This document shows, piece after piece, positions 28,251 to 36,537 of a stretch of DNA of 49,785 nt (position 1 is the stretch's first letter; each line of letters begins with the position of its first letter). Source of the stretch: Salinisphaeraceae bacterium (GTDB lineage: Bacteria > Pseudomonadota > Gammaproteobacteria > Nevskiales > Salinisphaeraceae). A program made the position numbers and the translations under genes. The stretch is taken from assembly GCA_002683405.1 (NCBI GenBank), contig NYTH01000044.1, positions 1 through 49,785 of the forward strand, in the 5' to 3' direction. The notes beneath the pieces are model-generated. The model saw nothing but the letters and a program-made list of their open reading frames with translations, was not told the DNA's origin and searched no databases.

Positions 28251-29213
28251 ATGGGATTACTGGTAGAAGGGCGCTGGCAGGATCAGTGGTATGACACCGA
28301 GTCCACCGGCGGGCATTTCGTGCGCAGCGAGGCCGTGTTTCGCGACTGGGTGACCGCCAACGGTGCGTTCACGCCCGAACCCGACCGGTATCACCTGTAC
28401 GTTGCCAACGCCTGTCCCTGGGCCCACCGCACAGTGCTGATGCGCAAGCTCAAGGGGCTGGAAAACGTGATCGGCCTGTCGATCGTAGACCCCTACATGG
28501 GCGAGAACGGCTGGTTCTTTTCGGACACGCCCGGCTGCATTCCCGATACCGTTAACGGGGCGACCTATCTGTACGAGGTCTATCTGCAGGCCGCGTCGCA
28601 TTTCACCGGCCGGGTGACCACGCCCACCCTGTGGGACCGCAAGCAGCAGACTATCGTCTCGAACGAATCCGCCGACATCATGCGCATGTTCAACAGCGCC
28701 TTCGATGGTCTGGCCGAACATCCCGAGCTGGACTACTACCCCGAGCACCTGAGAGACGCTATCGACACGGTCAATGCGCCGATCTACGACGCGGTCAACA
28801 ACGGGGTGTACAAGGCGGGCTTCGCCACCACGCAGGGCGCCTACGAAGAGGCCTGTCGCGCGCTGTTCGATGAGCTCGATTCGCTGGAGGCGCGCTTGTC
28901 TACCCAGCGCTATCTGGTGGGCAGTCAGATCACGGAGGCCGACTGGCGCCTTTTCACCACGCTGGTGCGCTTTGACGCCGTGTATTTCGGCCATTTCAAG
29001 TGCAATATCCGGCGCATAGCCGACTATCCTGCGCTACAGAACTATCTGCGCGAGCTCTACCAGCATCCCGGCGTGGCACAGACGGTGGTCATGGACCATA
29101 TCCAGGCCCACTACTACCGCAGCCACGGCACCATCAATCCCACCGGGATCGTGCCCATGGGGCCCGAACTGACGCTGGATGCCCCGCACGATCGGGAGCG
29201 TCTGCCGATCTGA
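28251..29213 (+). CDS. Glutathionyl-hydroquinone reductase (Xi-class glutathione transferase)
   Basis: Reduces glutathionyl-hydroquinones with glutathione; homologous to E. coli YqjG and yeast Ecm4. 320 residues. The active-site NACPWAHRT places the catalytic Cys at residue 55. Other family marks: GWFF after DPYMGENG, TPTLWDRKQQTIVSNESADIMRM, and the C-terminal helical domain with DWRLFTTLVRFDAVYFGHFKCN and HYYRSHGTINPTGIVP. Converges with the phosphodiesterase gene with a 6-bp gap. Confidence 0.95.
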   Translation: MGLLVEGRWQDQWYDTESTGGHFVRSEAVFRDWVTANGAFTPEPDRYHLYVANACPWAHRTVLMRKLKGLENVIGLSIVDPYMGENGWFFSDTPGCIPDTVNGATYLYEVYLQAASHFTGRVTTPTLWDRKQQTIVSNESADIMRMFNSAFDGLAEHPELDYYPEHLRDAIDTVNAPIYDAVNNGVYKAGFATTQGAYEEACRALFDELDSLEARLSTQRYLVGSQITEADWRLFTTLVRFDAVYFGHFKCNIRRIADYPALQNYLRELYQHPGVAQTVVMDHIQAHYYRSHGTINPTGIVPMGPELTLDAPHDRERLPI

Positions 29214-29219
29214 ACGGCG

Positions 29220-30026
29220 TCAGCGGGCGCGCTGCTCCGCATCGACAAGCCGCTGCAGCCGCAGCGCGTGGTTGCTGAACAGCCAGCGCACGCCGCGGTT
29301 TATTTCCCGCCGCATGACCTGACGATGGTAGGGAAAGCCGGTACCCAGTACCTGGCCGGCCGAACGATGCCGGGCAATCCAGCGGCGCCCGAGCAGGGCG
29401 AACTGTCCGGCCAGCCCGGCGCAGTGATGCTGCAGGGCAAAATGGCTCATTTCGCGCAGATTGGTGCGGGCCACCGGCAGCCAGGCGGCGCTCGGCAGCC
29501 CGGCCACGTGCCCGAACAGGCGGGTATCGAGCGACAGCACGTGAAACTGCTGACCGGCCTGCAGGCGGCTCAATATAGCCTCGAGTCGGCGCCGCTGTTT
29601 CTCCGGTCGGGGATAGGGTTCGGCCTTGAGCTCGATCATCAGATGAAACCGCTCGGCATAGCGATCGATCATGGCCTCCAGCGTCGGGATGGCGGGCTGC
29701 AGGTCGCGCAGGGCATCCAGCGTCAGCTCGGCCACCCGCACAGACTGGCCGAACACACGCTGCAGGTCGGCATCGTGAACAACCACTGGCTGCAGGTCGC
29801 GCGTCCAGCGCACGTCGAACTCGATCCCCCAGACGCCGGAATCCACCAGCGGGTCGAAGGCGGCAAAGCTGTTTTCGGCCACGCCGGGCTGCGCGCGCTC
29901 CCCCCGATGCGCAATGACGCGGGTCTGCGCCAGATCCGCCGCGGAGCAGGGGCGCCGGGGCAGGCCGGCATGAACGTGCTCGGCCGTCGATTCGAAAGCC
30001 TGTTGCAGGAAGGACGGAACGGGCAT
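29220..30026 (-). CDS. Glycerophosphodiester phosphodiesterase family protein
   Basis: 268 residues of the GDPD TIM-barrel family. The catalytic set is visible: H40-R41 in IAHRGE, E69 and D71 in GIEFDVRWTRD, and H84 in VVVHDADL, followed by MIELKAEPYP. No signal peptide, so probably cytoplasmic. The second half (LDTRLFGHVAGLPSAAWLPV) is less conserved, and substrate is not predictable. Divergent from metC by 38 bp. Confidence 0.88.
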   Translation of the reverse strand: MPVPSFLQQAFESTAEHVHAGLPRRPCSAADLAQTRVIAHRGERAQPGVAENSFAAFDPLVDSGVWGIEFDVRWTRDLQPVVVHDADLQRVFGQSVRVAELTLDALRDLQPAIPTLEAMIDRYAERFHLMIELKAEPYPRPEKQRRRLEAILSRLQAGQQFHVLSLDTRLFGHVAGLPSAAWLPVARTNLREMSHFALQHHCAGLAGQFALLGRRWIARHRSAGQVLGTGFPYHRQVMRREINRGVRWLFSNHALRLQRLVDAEQRAR

Positions 30027-30064
30027 GCGACAATCCGGCCGGTTCTAAGACGGGAAAGGCGAGC

Positions 30065-31237
30065 ATGAAGGACAACACCTATCTGGTCCACGGTGGCCGA
30101 CAGCCCAGCCGGCAGCACGGCATGGTCAACCCGCCCGTATACCACGCGTCCACCGTGCTGTTTCCCAGCGTTGCTGCGCTGGAGGCCGCCGAGAAAAACC
30201 CCTTCGAAGGCGTTTACTATGGGCGCTTCGGCACGCCGCTGCACTTCGAGTTCGAGCGCGCCATTGCCGATCTGGAGCACGCGGCTGGCGCGGTCAGTGT
30301 GTGTTCCGGGCTGGCCGCCATCAGCGTGGCGCTGCTGGCCGTGGTGAAGGCCGGTGATCGGGTGCTGGTGGCCGACAACGTCTACGCGCCCACGCGCAAG
30401 CTCTGTGACGGGTTGCTGGCCCGCATGGGGGTCAGCACGGTCTATTTCGACCCCTGCGAGCCGGATGACCTGACTCGGCTACTGGAGTCGGGCGCCGCAG
30501 CGGTCTTCCTCGAATCGCCCGGCTCGCTCACCTTCGAAATGACCGACATTCCCGCGCTGGCAGCCACGGCAAGAGCCGCCGGCGCAGCGGTCCTGATGGA
30601 CAACACCTGGGCGACGCCGATCGGCTTTCGTGCAATCGACGCCGGTGTGGACATCAGCATTCACTCGGCCACCAAGTACATCGTGGGTCACGCCGATGCG
30701 ATGCTGGGCGTGCTGGCCTGCGGCGATCGCTGGTTTGATCCGGTGCGCCGCTGCGCGCGCCAGCTGGGCTACTGCGCCGGGCCCGACGACGTGTATCTGG
30801 GGTTACGCGGGCTGCGCACGCTGTCCACGCGACTGGATCGGCATGCCCACAACGCCGATCGGCTATGCGCCTGGCTCGATGCGCAGCCGGAGGTGGCGGC
30901 CATCCGCTACCCCGCCTGGCCATCGGATCCGGGATACGCGCTCTGGCGGCGGGATTTCGAGCGCGCCAGCGGTCTGTTCGCGATCCTGCTACAGCCCGGA
31001 TCGGAGCCGGGGATTGCCCCCATGCTGGATGACCTGTCGCTGTTCGGCATGGGTTTTTCCTGGGGCGGATACGAAAGCCTGGTGCTGCCGGTCAATCCGG
31101 CCGGCATCCGCAGCGCCACGCGCTGGGATACGCGGTATCCCTGCCTGCGCATTCACGCCGGACTCGAGGACGCGGATGATCTGGTGGCCGATCTGGACGC
31201 GGGTTTCGACCGGCTGCGACGGGCGATTGCCGGCTAG
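30065..31237 (+). CDS. metC: Cystathionine beta-lyase (Cys/Met metabolism PLP enzyme)
   Basis: 390 residues. The family opening LVHGGRQPSRQHGMVNPPVYHASTV favours MetC over MetB. The PLP lysine is K204 in SATKYIVGHAD; YYGRFGTP and WGGYESL are also typical. It converts cystathionine to homocysteine. The C-S lyase chemistry and its place near the egt genes raise the possibility that it also serves as the final ergothioneine lyase, but that is speculation. Its stop overlaps the nadC stop in a CTAG palindrome. Confidence 0.9.
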   Translation: MKDNTYLVHGGRQPSRQHGMVNPPVYHASTVLFPSVAALEAAEKNPFEGVYYGRFGTPLHFEFERAIADLEHAAGAVSVCSGLAAISVALLAVVKAGDRVLVADNVYAPTRKLCDGLLARMGVSTVYFDPCEPDDLTRLLESGAAAVFLESPGSLTFEMTDIPALAATARAAGAAVLMDNTWATPIGFRAIDAGVDISIHSATKYIVGHADAMLGVLACGDRWFDPVRRCARQLGYCAGPDDVYLGLRGLRTLSTRLDRHAHNADRLCAWLDAQPEVAAIRYPAWPSDPGYALWRRDFERASGLFAILLQPGSEPGIAPMLDDLSLFGMGFSWGGYESLVLPVNPAGIRSATRWDTRYPCLRIHAGLEDADDLVADLDAGFDRLRRAIAG

Positions 31238-32094
31238 TTAATCTGCATCCGCATGGAGAAGTCCGTTGCCGTGATGTGCTTGGTCAGCCCGCCGATGGAA
31301 ATGCGATGCACCCCGGTGTCGGCGACTTCACGGACATTGGCCAGACTGATATCACCTGACGCCTCCGTGAGAATGGGCGCCTGGTGAGCCATGCGGTAGC
31401 GCCCGGCCATCTGCACCGCGCGCGTGAGATTGTGGCTCTTGAAGTTGTCGAGCAGCACGGAATCCACATCCTGCTGCAGGGCCTGTTCGAGCTCGCCCAG
31501 GTTCTCGACCTCCACCTGAACGGGTAGCCCGGGGCTGTGCAGGCGGACCAGTCGGACCGCCTCGGTCAGGCTGCCGGCTGCGGCGATGTGGTTTTCCTTG
31601 ATCAGGATGCCGTCATACAGCCCGAATCGGTGATTGACGCCGCCGCCGCAGAGCACCGCGTACTTCTGCGCTGCTCGCAGATTGGGCAGCGTCTTGCGGG
31701 TGTCGAGAATCTGCGCCTGGGTCCCCTTGACGCGGTCAACGTAACGGCGGGGGAACGTGGCAATACCCGACAGCAGCTGCAGGAAGTTCAGCGCGGTGCG
31801 TTCGCCGGTCAGCAGCGCCCGGGCCGGTCCCTCGATGTCGCAGACGGGGTTATCGGCATTGAGGCGATCGCCGTCCTGCGCGTGCCAGGTCACGTTCACG
31901 CTGGCATCGACTTGCGCGAATACGGCGTCAAACCAGGCCTTGCCGGCCAGCACGGCCGTTTCGCGGGCAATCACGCGTGCCAGGGAGCGGGCCTGCTCGG
32001 CGGCGACGACTGCCGTGCAGTCGCCCGCGCCAACGTCTTCGGCCAGCGCCGCTCGGGCCTGATCGGCAATACCGTCGGGAAGTGCAGCGGTCAT
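31234..32094 (-). CDS. nadC: Nicotinate-nucleotide pyrophosphorylase (quinolinate phosphoribosyltransferase)
   Basis: Makes nicotinate mononucleotide from quinolinate and PRPP in de novo NAD synthesis. 286 residues from the ATG at 32094; the frame is open further upstream but there it only crosses the egtB region. Motifs: LNFLQLLSGIAT, ILDTRKTLPNLRAAQKYAVLCGGGVNHRFGLYD, IKENHI, and VDSVLLDNF. Stop TAG at 31236-31234 shares CTAG with the convergent metC stop. Confidence 0.96.
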   Translation of the reverse strand: MTAALPDGIADQARAALAEDVGAGDCTAVVAAEQARSLARVIARETAVLAGKAWFDAVFAQVDASVNVTWHAQDGDRLNADNPVCDIEGPARALLTGERTALNFLQLLSGIATFPRRYVDRVKGTQAQILDTRKTLPNLRAAQKYAVLCGGGVNHRFGLYDGILIKENHIAAAGSLTEAVRLVRLHSPGLPVQVEVENLGELEQALQQDVDSVLLDNFKSHNLTRAVQMAGRYRMAHQAPILTEASGDISLANVREVADTGVHRISIGGLTKHITATDFSMRMQIN

Positions 32095-32123
32095 TCGGTG
32101 ATACTCCGGTAGCTCAAACCGTC

Positions 32124-33278
32124 TCAGGCGTCTGCCGCGAGGCGTAACCCCGCGAAGACATGGCGGTGGGTTTCGGGATAGAAATTGCGAAAGCCGGGTC
32201 GACGCAACTCGGCATGCGTGTGCCGGCTGCCGCCGCGAAGCACGCGATGACGCCCGTCGAACCAGGCCTGCGAGTAGCCCGCGTACGGGTAGGCTTCGAA
32301 GCCGGGATAGGGTGCCAGGGCATTGGCGCACCACTCCCAGACCTGGCCCCGGCCGGGCAGCCGATCCAGACGTGCCGCATGCTCGAGTTCGGCTTCGTTC
32401 GGCAGCCGCGCGCCGGCCCAGCGGGCGAAGGCGCAAGCCTCGTGCCAGCAGATGCCGTGTACAGGCGCCTGCGCCAGCAGCGGGTCGGCCGGGTCGGCGC
32501 TGGTCCAGCCGCCAGACGCTTCGCGCCAGTGCAGCGGATGTTCAATCCCCGTCTGCCTGCGCCAGGCCCAGCCCTCGGTGTCCCACAGATCGGGCCGGCG
32601 GTAGCCGCCGTCCTGCATGAACGTCAGCCAGTTGGCGTTGGACACGGGTTGCTGCCCCAGCCGATAGGGTGGCAGCTCGACGTCGTGGGCAACCAGCTCG
32701 TTGTCGTAGGCCTGCGGATTGGCCTGCGTGCCCAGTCGGCAGCGGGCCGCGGCAAAATCCAGCCATGCCGGCAGTTGATCGCCCGTCGCAGTCAGTCTTG
32801 GACCACAGTGTGCGTCGGGGCCCGTCGCGCCCATGCGCAGCTGCTGCGCCACCATCGCCATGGTTTCCAGGTGCTGGGCGTAGTGCTGCACGATGAACCA
32901 GGGCAGATAGTCGTCCTGCATCAATGCGTGACCGGAGGTCGCGGCGCGCGACCATGCGTCGACACACTCGCCCTCGCTCTGTCGGGTCTCGCGCAGCAGC
33001 GCGTCCACATCGGGCGCGCGTGAGCCGCGCAGGTGCTTGCTGCTCTGTTCCGGGGTATACAACGCGGCGCGCGCATCGTCGCGCGCGTCCTGCTCGCCTA
33101 GCACCCGGCGCCGCAGCCAGAGGCTTTCGGTAAAGAAGCAATGCCCCACATGCCATATGAGGGGACTGAGTTCGGGGTGGGGTTGCAGGCTGCTCTGCGC
33201 GGCACTGATTTGCTGCAGCTGATCGCGACAGCCTGCCCGCAGCTCCAGCAGGCGCTCGTACGGATCGGGCAGCTTCAC
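32124..33278 (-). CDS. egtB: Ergothioneine-type sulfoxide synthase EgtB
   Basis: Non-haem iron enzyme joining hercynine to gamma-glutamylcysteine (or cysteine) with O2. 384 residues. The N-terminal DinB-like domain has the expected iron ligands: His43/His46 in WHVGHCFFTE and the HxxxH of QHYAQHLETM near residue 133. The C-terminal formylglycine-generating-type domain contains GICWHEACAFARWAGARLP, VWEWC and HRVLRGGSRHT. It starts with GTG at 33278, overlapping the egtC stop (GTGA), so the two are coupled. Selenoneine or ovothiol synthases share this architecture, but the EgtC and EgtD neighbours favour ergothioneine. Confidence 0.88.
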   Translation of the reverse strand: MKLPDPYERLLELRAGCRDQLQQISAAQSSLQPHPELSPLIWHVGHCFFTESLWLRRRVLGEQDARDDARAALYTPEQSSKHLRGSRAPDVDALLRETRQSEGECVDAWSRAATSGHALMQDDYLPWFIVQHYAQHLETMAMVAQQLRMGATGPDAHCGPRLTATGDQLPAWLDFAAARCRLGTQANPQAYDNELVAHDVELPPYRLGQQPVSNANWLTFMQDGGYRRPDLWDTEGWAWRRQTGIEHPLHWREASGGWTSADPADPLLAQAPVHGICWHEACAFARWAGARLPNEAELEHAARLDRLPGRGQVWEWCANALAPYPGFEAYPYAGYSQAWFDGRHRVLRGGSRHTHAELRRPGFRNFYPETHRHVFAGLRLAADA

Positions 33279-34045
33279 AGCGGGTGTATGGCCGGCGACT
33301 CGCCGGGCCGCAGCTGGATCATCTGATCGGGTGCGACGGGGTGCCAGCCGGGATCGTCGTCGAACGCTTCGGAGGCGACCACGCAGCCGCCAGCCTGGCC
33401 GGGATAGGCCGCGTGATAGTAAAGGCTGGGCGGCGGCGCGTTGACGCTGCTACGCACGGCATACAGCGTCTTGCCGTCAGTGACGGCAATGCACAGCAGC
33501 GCGCGCGTGTCAGCTTCGTTGATCCACTGCGCGAGCAGCGACAGGCTGCGCCGCAGGGCGCTGGCGATATCGGTTCGCTGGCTGCGCATCAGCGCAAAGA
33601 TGTGTTCCGAGTCGGTATTGCCCACCGTGGCGCCATCGGCCTCGTCATCAAGCGCCAGGCGAATCCGACGTCGCAGCGTGTGCTGGAAGTCGGTGATGAA
33701 GCCGTTGTGGCAAAACGCAAGCTGGTCATCGCAGAACGGCTGAGTATTGATCGTGTGCGTGCCCAGCCCTTCCGTGGCGCTGCGCACATTGCCCATCCAC
33801 CAGCGGCTGTGGAGGCTGGCGCCAAGGTCGTCCAGGTTGGGGTCTGCCCAGACGGGCAGGGTGCTGCGGTAGCGGGCAGGGCGATCATCCGGCGAAGCCC
33901 AGGCGACACCGTAGCCGTCGGCGTTGACGGCGGCCGTGAGCATCTCGCGCGGTTCCCAGGACTGCCGGTAAAGGCTATGGGCGGGCTGACGCAGAAACTG
34001 CTCGAGCGAAATGGACGCGCCCAGATAGGCGGCGATTCGACACAT
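33275..34045 (-). CDS. egtC: Class II glutamine amidotransferase-type hydrolase EgtC
   Basis: Ntn hydrolase expected to remove the glutamate from gamma-glutamyl-hercynylcysteine sulfoxide. 256 residues. The start is set at the ATG at 34045 so that the protein begins MCRIAAYLG with the nucleophile Cys2 exposed after Met removal; an upstream ATG (34057) would bury it. Further marks: NADGYGVAW, RSATEG, NTQPFCDDQLAFCHNG and TDSEH. Its presence implies that EgtB uses gamma-glutamylcysteine. First gene of the leftward pair, divergent from egtD by 78 bp. Confidence 0.87.
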   Translation of the reverse strand: MCRIAAYLGASISLEQFLRQPAHSLYRQSWEPREMLTAAVNADGYGVAWASPDDRPARYRSTLPVWADPNLDDLGASLHSRWWMGNVRSATEGLGTHTINTQPFCDDQLAFCHNGFITDFQHTLRRRIRLALDDEADGATVGNTDSEHIFALMRSQRTDIASALRRSLSLLAQWINEADTRALLCIAVTDGKTLYAVRSSVNAPPPSLYYHAAYPGQAGGCVVASEAFDDDPGWHPVAPDQMIQLRPGESPAIHPL

Positions 34046-34123
34046 GGAAACTGTCAAAGTTACTGATGGGCAAGAAGTAGGGGCGATGGTAGCCTAAGCA
34101 CTGTTCCGACCCAAAGATTCTCC

Positions 34124-35119
34124 ATGCAGTTGCTGCGTGAAATTCCCCCCCGCCTGTCCTGTGCGCATGTGCCCGCGCAGCGTCCCGTGCCCACCCTCGA
34201 ACAGGACGTGCGCGAGGGTCTGATGACCGCCCCGCGTCAGCTTCCACCGAAGTACTTCTACGATGAACTCGGCTCCCGCATTTTCGAGGAGATCTGCCGG
34301 ACGCCCGAATACTATCCCTCGCGGGCCGAGGAGTCGCTGCTGCGCGACAGGGCCGACCGCATTATAGAGTTCACCCGCCCCGATCTCATGGTGGAACTGG
34401 GCAGCGGCAGCTCACGCAAGACCCGGCATCTGCTTGACGCCTGTCAGGCGGCGCGTCGTTTCTGCAGCTACTGGCCGTTCGACGTCGCGGAGCCCATGCT
34501 GCTGGAAGCGGGGCGCGAGCTGACCGAAGAATACGACTGGCTCAGCGTCAACGCGATGGTGGGAGATTACGGCGGTGGCGTGGCCAATCTTCCGCTACCC
34601 GACCAGGGGCGCCGGTTGCTGCTGTTTCTCGGTGGCACGATTGGCAATTTCCCGCATGGCGAAGCGGTACGGCTACTGAGCGAAGTGCGGGGCCTGCTGT
34701 CGCCGGGCGACCATCTGCTCATGGGCGTCGATCGGGTCAAGAGTCCGCAAGTACTGGAAGCGGCCTACGATGACGCCGCCGGGGTGACGGCGCGCTTCAA
34801 CCTGAACCTGCTGAATGTTCTCAATCGGGAGCTCGACGGTAATTTTGACCCGGCGCGCTTCTCGCACCGCTCGGTCTTCAACGAAGCGGCTCAGCAAATC
34901 GAGATGCGGCTGCGCAGCCGCGAGGCCCAGAGCGTCCGGCTCGAAGCCATTCAGGCCACGCTGGTGCTTGAGCAAGACGAAGAGATTCGAACGGAAATCA
35001 GCCGGAAGTTCACCCCGGACAGCCTCGAGCAACTGCTGTTGGACGCCGGCCTCGAACCGGCGGCCCACTTCGAGGCGTCTGGCGGCCAGTATTCGCTGAT
35101 GCTTGCGCGACCCGCGTAA
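34124..35119 (+). CDS. egtD: L-histidine N(alpha)-methyltransferase EgtD
   Basis: Trimethylates histidine to hercynine with three S-adenosylmethionine, the first ergothioneine step. 331 residues. The N-terminal signature PKYFYDELGSRIFEEICRTPEYYPSRAE is the EgtD hallmark. The SAM site is VELGSGSSRKTR; LFLGGTIGNF and LLMGVDRVK follow, and KFTPDSLEQLLLDAG is the C-terminal family motif. Divergent from egtC-egtB, so the cluster probably shares a control region (34046-34123). Confidence 0.95.
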   Translation: MQLLREIPPRLSCAHVPAQRPVPTLEQDVREGLMTAPRQLPPKYFYDELGSRIFEEICRTPEYYPSRAEESLLRDRADRIIEFTRPDLMVELGSGSSRKTRHLLDACQAARRFCSYWPFDVAEPMLLEAGRELTEEYDWLSVNAMVGDYGGGVANLPLPDQGRRLLLFLGGTIGNFPHGEAVRLLSEVRGLLSPGDHLLMGVDRVKSPQVLEAAYDDAAGVTARFNLNLLNVLNRELDGNFDPARFSHRSVFNEAAQQIEMRLRSREAQSVRLEAIQATLVLEQDEEIRTEISRKFTPDSLEQLLLDAGLEPAAHFEASGGQYSLMLARPA

Positions 35120-35137
35120 CAGGGGGCGAACGGAGGC

Positions 35138-35530
35138 TTACAAGCCGTGGCGGCCGCCAGGGAAGGGCAGGACGCGGGCGCCCGGCGCCGGGGTCGCGGG
35201 CGACGTGCGACTCACCGATACCTGCAGGCCGCGGTTCTGCTGCTTGAGCAGGAACGCGGTGTTTACGGCGCGCGCCGCGCGCTCCCCGCCGTCGTCGATG
35301 ACGGTCACCGACTGTACGCCTGCCATGTCCAGCGGGTCAGGCTGATAATCCCAGTCGACTCTTCGCGCCACTCCTGATTCCAGCAGGTCGGTCAGCCAGC
35401 GGGGCCGCTGCTGTCCGGATGAGGCGTCGAACACCAGATACCGGGTGCCGCAGGGCCGCGTGAATGTCGGGCCGCAGGTTCGGCTGGACCACCGACCATC
35501 ATGGGCGCGAACGACCCCCGAGCGACTCAT
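35138..35530 (-). CDS. Unrecognised 130-residue protein coupled to luxI
   Basis: I do not recognise a family. Its ATG (35530-35528) overlaps the luxI TGA as ATGA, strong evidence for translation and a shared transcript. Codon usage is GC3-rich like its neighbours. No signal peptide or membrane helix. The centre (CGTRYLVFDASSGQQ, then RWLTDLLESGVARRVDWDYQPDPLD, QSVTVIDDGGERAARAVNTAFLL) suggests a small alpha/beta fold with a Trp-rich first half; the last 25 residues are Pro/Gly-rich. Two Cys (19 and 27) lie near the N terminus. By position it could modify or modulate the AHL signal or its response, but no function can be assigned. Confidence 0.7.
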   Translation of the reverse strand: MSRSGVVRAHDGRWSSRTCGPTFTRPCGTRYLVFDASSGQQRPRWLTDLLESGVARRVDWDYQPDPLDMAGVQSVTVIDDGGERAARAVNTAFLLKQQNRGLQVSVSRTSPATPAPGARVLPFPGGRHGL

Positions 35531-36144
35531 GCGGCGGGCTGATGAATGCGCTTGGCACGGTGGACATCGGCACAGCGGCGGGCGTTGGCGTCGATGGGCA
35601 GGTCCAGCGCAACCGTGCGCACGCGGCCGATACGGCGCGCCTGGCCGATGCGGGCAGTGTGATAGCCCAGCTTGTCGGTGATGCGCTGCAGGCCGGTGCT
35701 GGTGACGGTGACATAGCCGCCGATGTCGCGCTGTACCGCAAAGTCGACCATCTCGGTAATGATGTCGCGGGAGAGGTCGCCAAAGCCGTAGCGCGCATCC
35801 GCGTAGGGCGTGTTCACTACGGCGAAACGGCTGATTTCCCACAGATCGGCGCGTTCCGGCGCAGCCTGGCCGTCCAGCAGCATGGGGAAGGTGTCCTTCA
35901 GCATGTAGGACGACAGGGTCGGGCGCAGCCGAACGCAGCCTTCGACGTCTCGCGTGACCAGCGACCGCGACAGAATATAATAGGCGTCCTCGTCGTCGTA
36001 ATCGTCGATTTCCATGCCGTTGATGCTCGGCACGTCCCACTGCAGCGTTTCGAAGAACACGTGGTGGCGAAGACGGAACATGGCTTCCGCCACGCCCGGA
36101 GTTTTTTCAAAATCTGCCAGCCGTCCCGCGATGATTTCGTACAT
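35527..36144 (-). CDS. Acyl-homoserine-lactone synthase (LuxI family)
   Basis: Makes an N-acyl-homoserine lactone from S-adenosylmethionine and an acyl-ACP. 205 residues. All the family invariants are visible: R26, F30 and W36 (FRLRHHVFFETLQWDVP), D47 and D50 (GMEIDDYDDED), R72 (GCVRLRPT), F86 (MLKDTFP), and E103/R106 (WEISRFAV). The C-terminal acyl pocket includes YVTVTSTGLQRI. Acyl chain length cannot be told. A lux box lies 63 bp upstream, implying autoinduction. Downstream it is coupled to the unknown 130-residue gene. Confidence 0.94.
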   Translation of the reverse strand: MYEIIAGRLADFEKTPGVAEAMFRLRHHVFFETLQWDVPSINGMEIDDYDDEDAYYILSRSLVTRDVEGCVRLRPTLSSYMLKDTFPMLLDGQAAPERADLWEISRFAVVNTPYADARYGFGDLSRDIITEMVDFAVQRDIGGYVTVTSTGLQRITDKLGYHTARIGQARRIGRVRTVALDLPIDANARRCADVHRAKRIHQPAA

Positions 36145-36537
36145 GATGCGCCCCTCGTCCCCATAGCTTGGATGGGCTAAGAAGACACAATGCGAAGCGG
36201 CTCGTAACCTGTCAGGTTTGACAGGATAGGGTTAACCCCGAGTCTCTTATTTGCGTCGATCGGCATAGCCCAGATGAGTTATTTTCAGCCGGAAAGTGAG
36301 CTGAAATCACCGCTTTTGAAGTACATGAATACGTCTTAAGCGATTAAACTCAAAGGGTATTTTGTCGGTTTGGCCGTTGGCGACTTTCGGCGGGTATCGG
36401 CGGTAGCGCGGGTGCGGAATATTTGGCGTTCAGCCGGTGAGTAAAATTGACGTCATCTTGCGTTTTTTTTCACCAATGGCTGCGCGCAGGGCGAAATCGC
36501 GCGGATTTGCGCAGCGCAGGGCGCGATCGGGGAGGCG
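36145..36537. other. 393-bp AT-richer intergenic region between luxI and the first luxR gene
   Basis: No credible gene. It is clearly less GC-rich than its surroundings. It holds the lux box (36207-36226), an inverted repeat TTTCAGC (36283-36289)/GCTGAAA (36300-36306), and a run of eight T near 36465. On the minus strand it is both the 3' flank of the luxR gene and the long upstream region of luxI. Confidence 0.6.
36207..36226 (-). promoter_or_regulatory. lux box upstream of luxI
   Basis: A 20-bp dyad whose 18-bp core is CCTGTC-AGGTTT-GACAGG (36208-36225), perfect 6-6-6 symmetry with the CTG...CAG halves of classical LuxR operators. It ends 63 bp before the luxI start, appropriate for a box overlapping a -35 region; CATTGT at 36192-36187 is a possible -10. 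Confidence 0.75.

Noticed and set aside
32095-32436. N-terminal extension of nadC by 114 codons
   Set aside because: This stretch overlaps egtB in another frame and is not like any NadC; the start at 32094 gives the normal family length.
32124-35119. Selenoneine (SenA/SenB) or ovothiol (OvoA) pathway
   Set aside because: No SenB-type glycosyltransferase, and EgtB is not fused to the methyltransferase domain seen in OvoA; EgtC and EgtD neighbours fit ergothioneine.
35138-36040. A 300-codon leftward frame covering the unknown gene and most of luxI
   Set aside because: Its first half is the shifted frame of luxI, which is certain; only the part from 35530 down has coding character and a coupled start.
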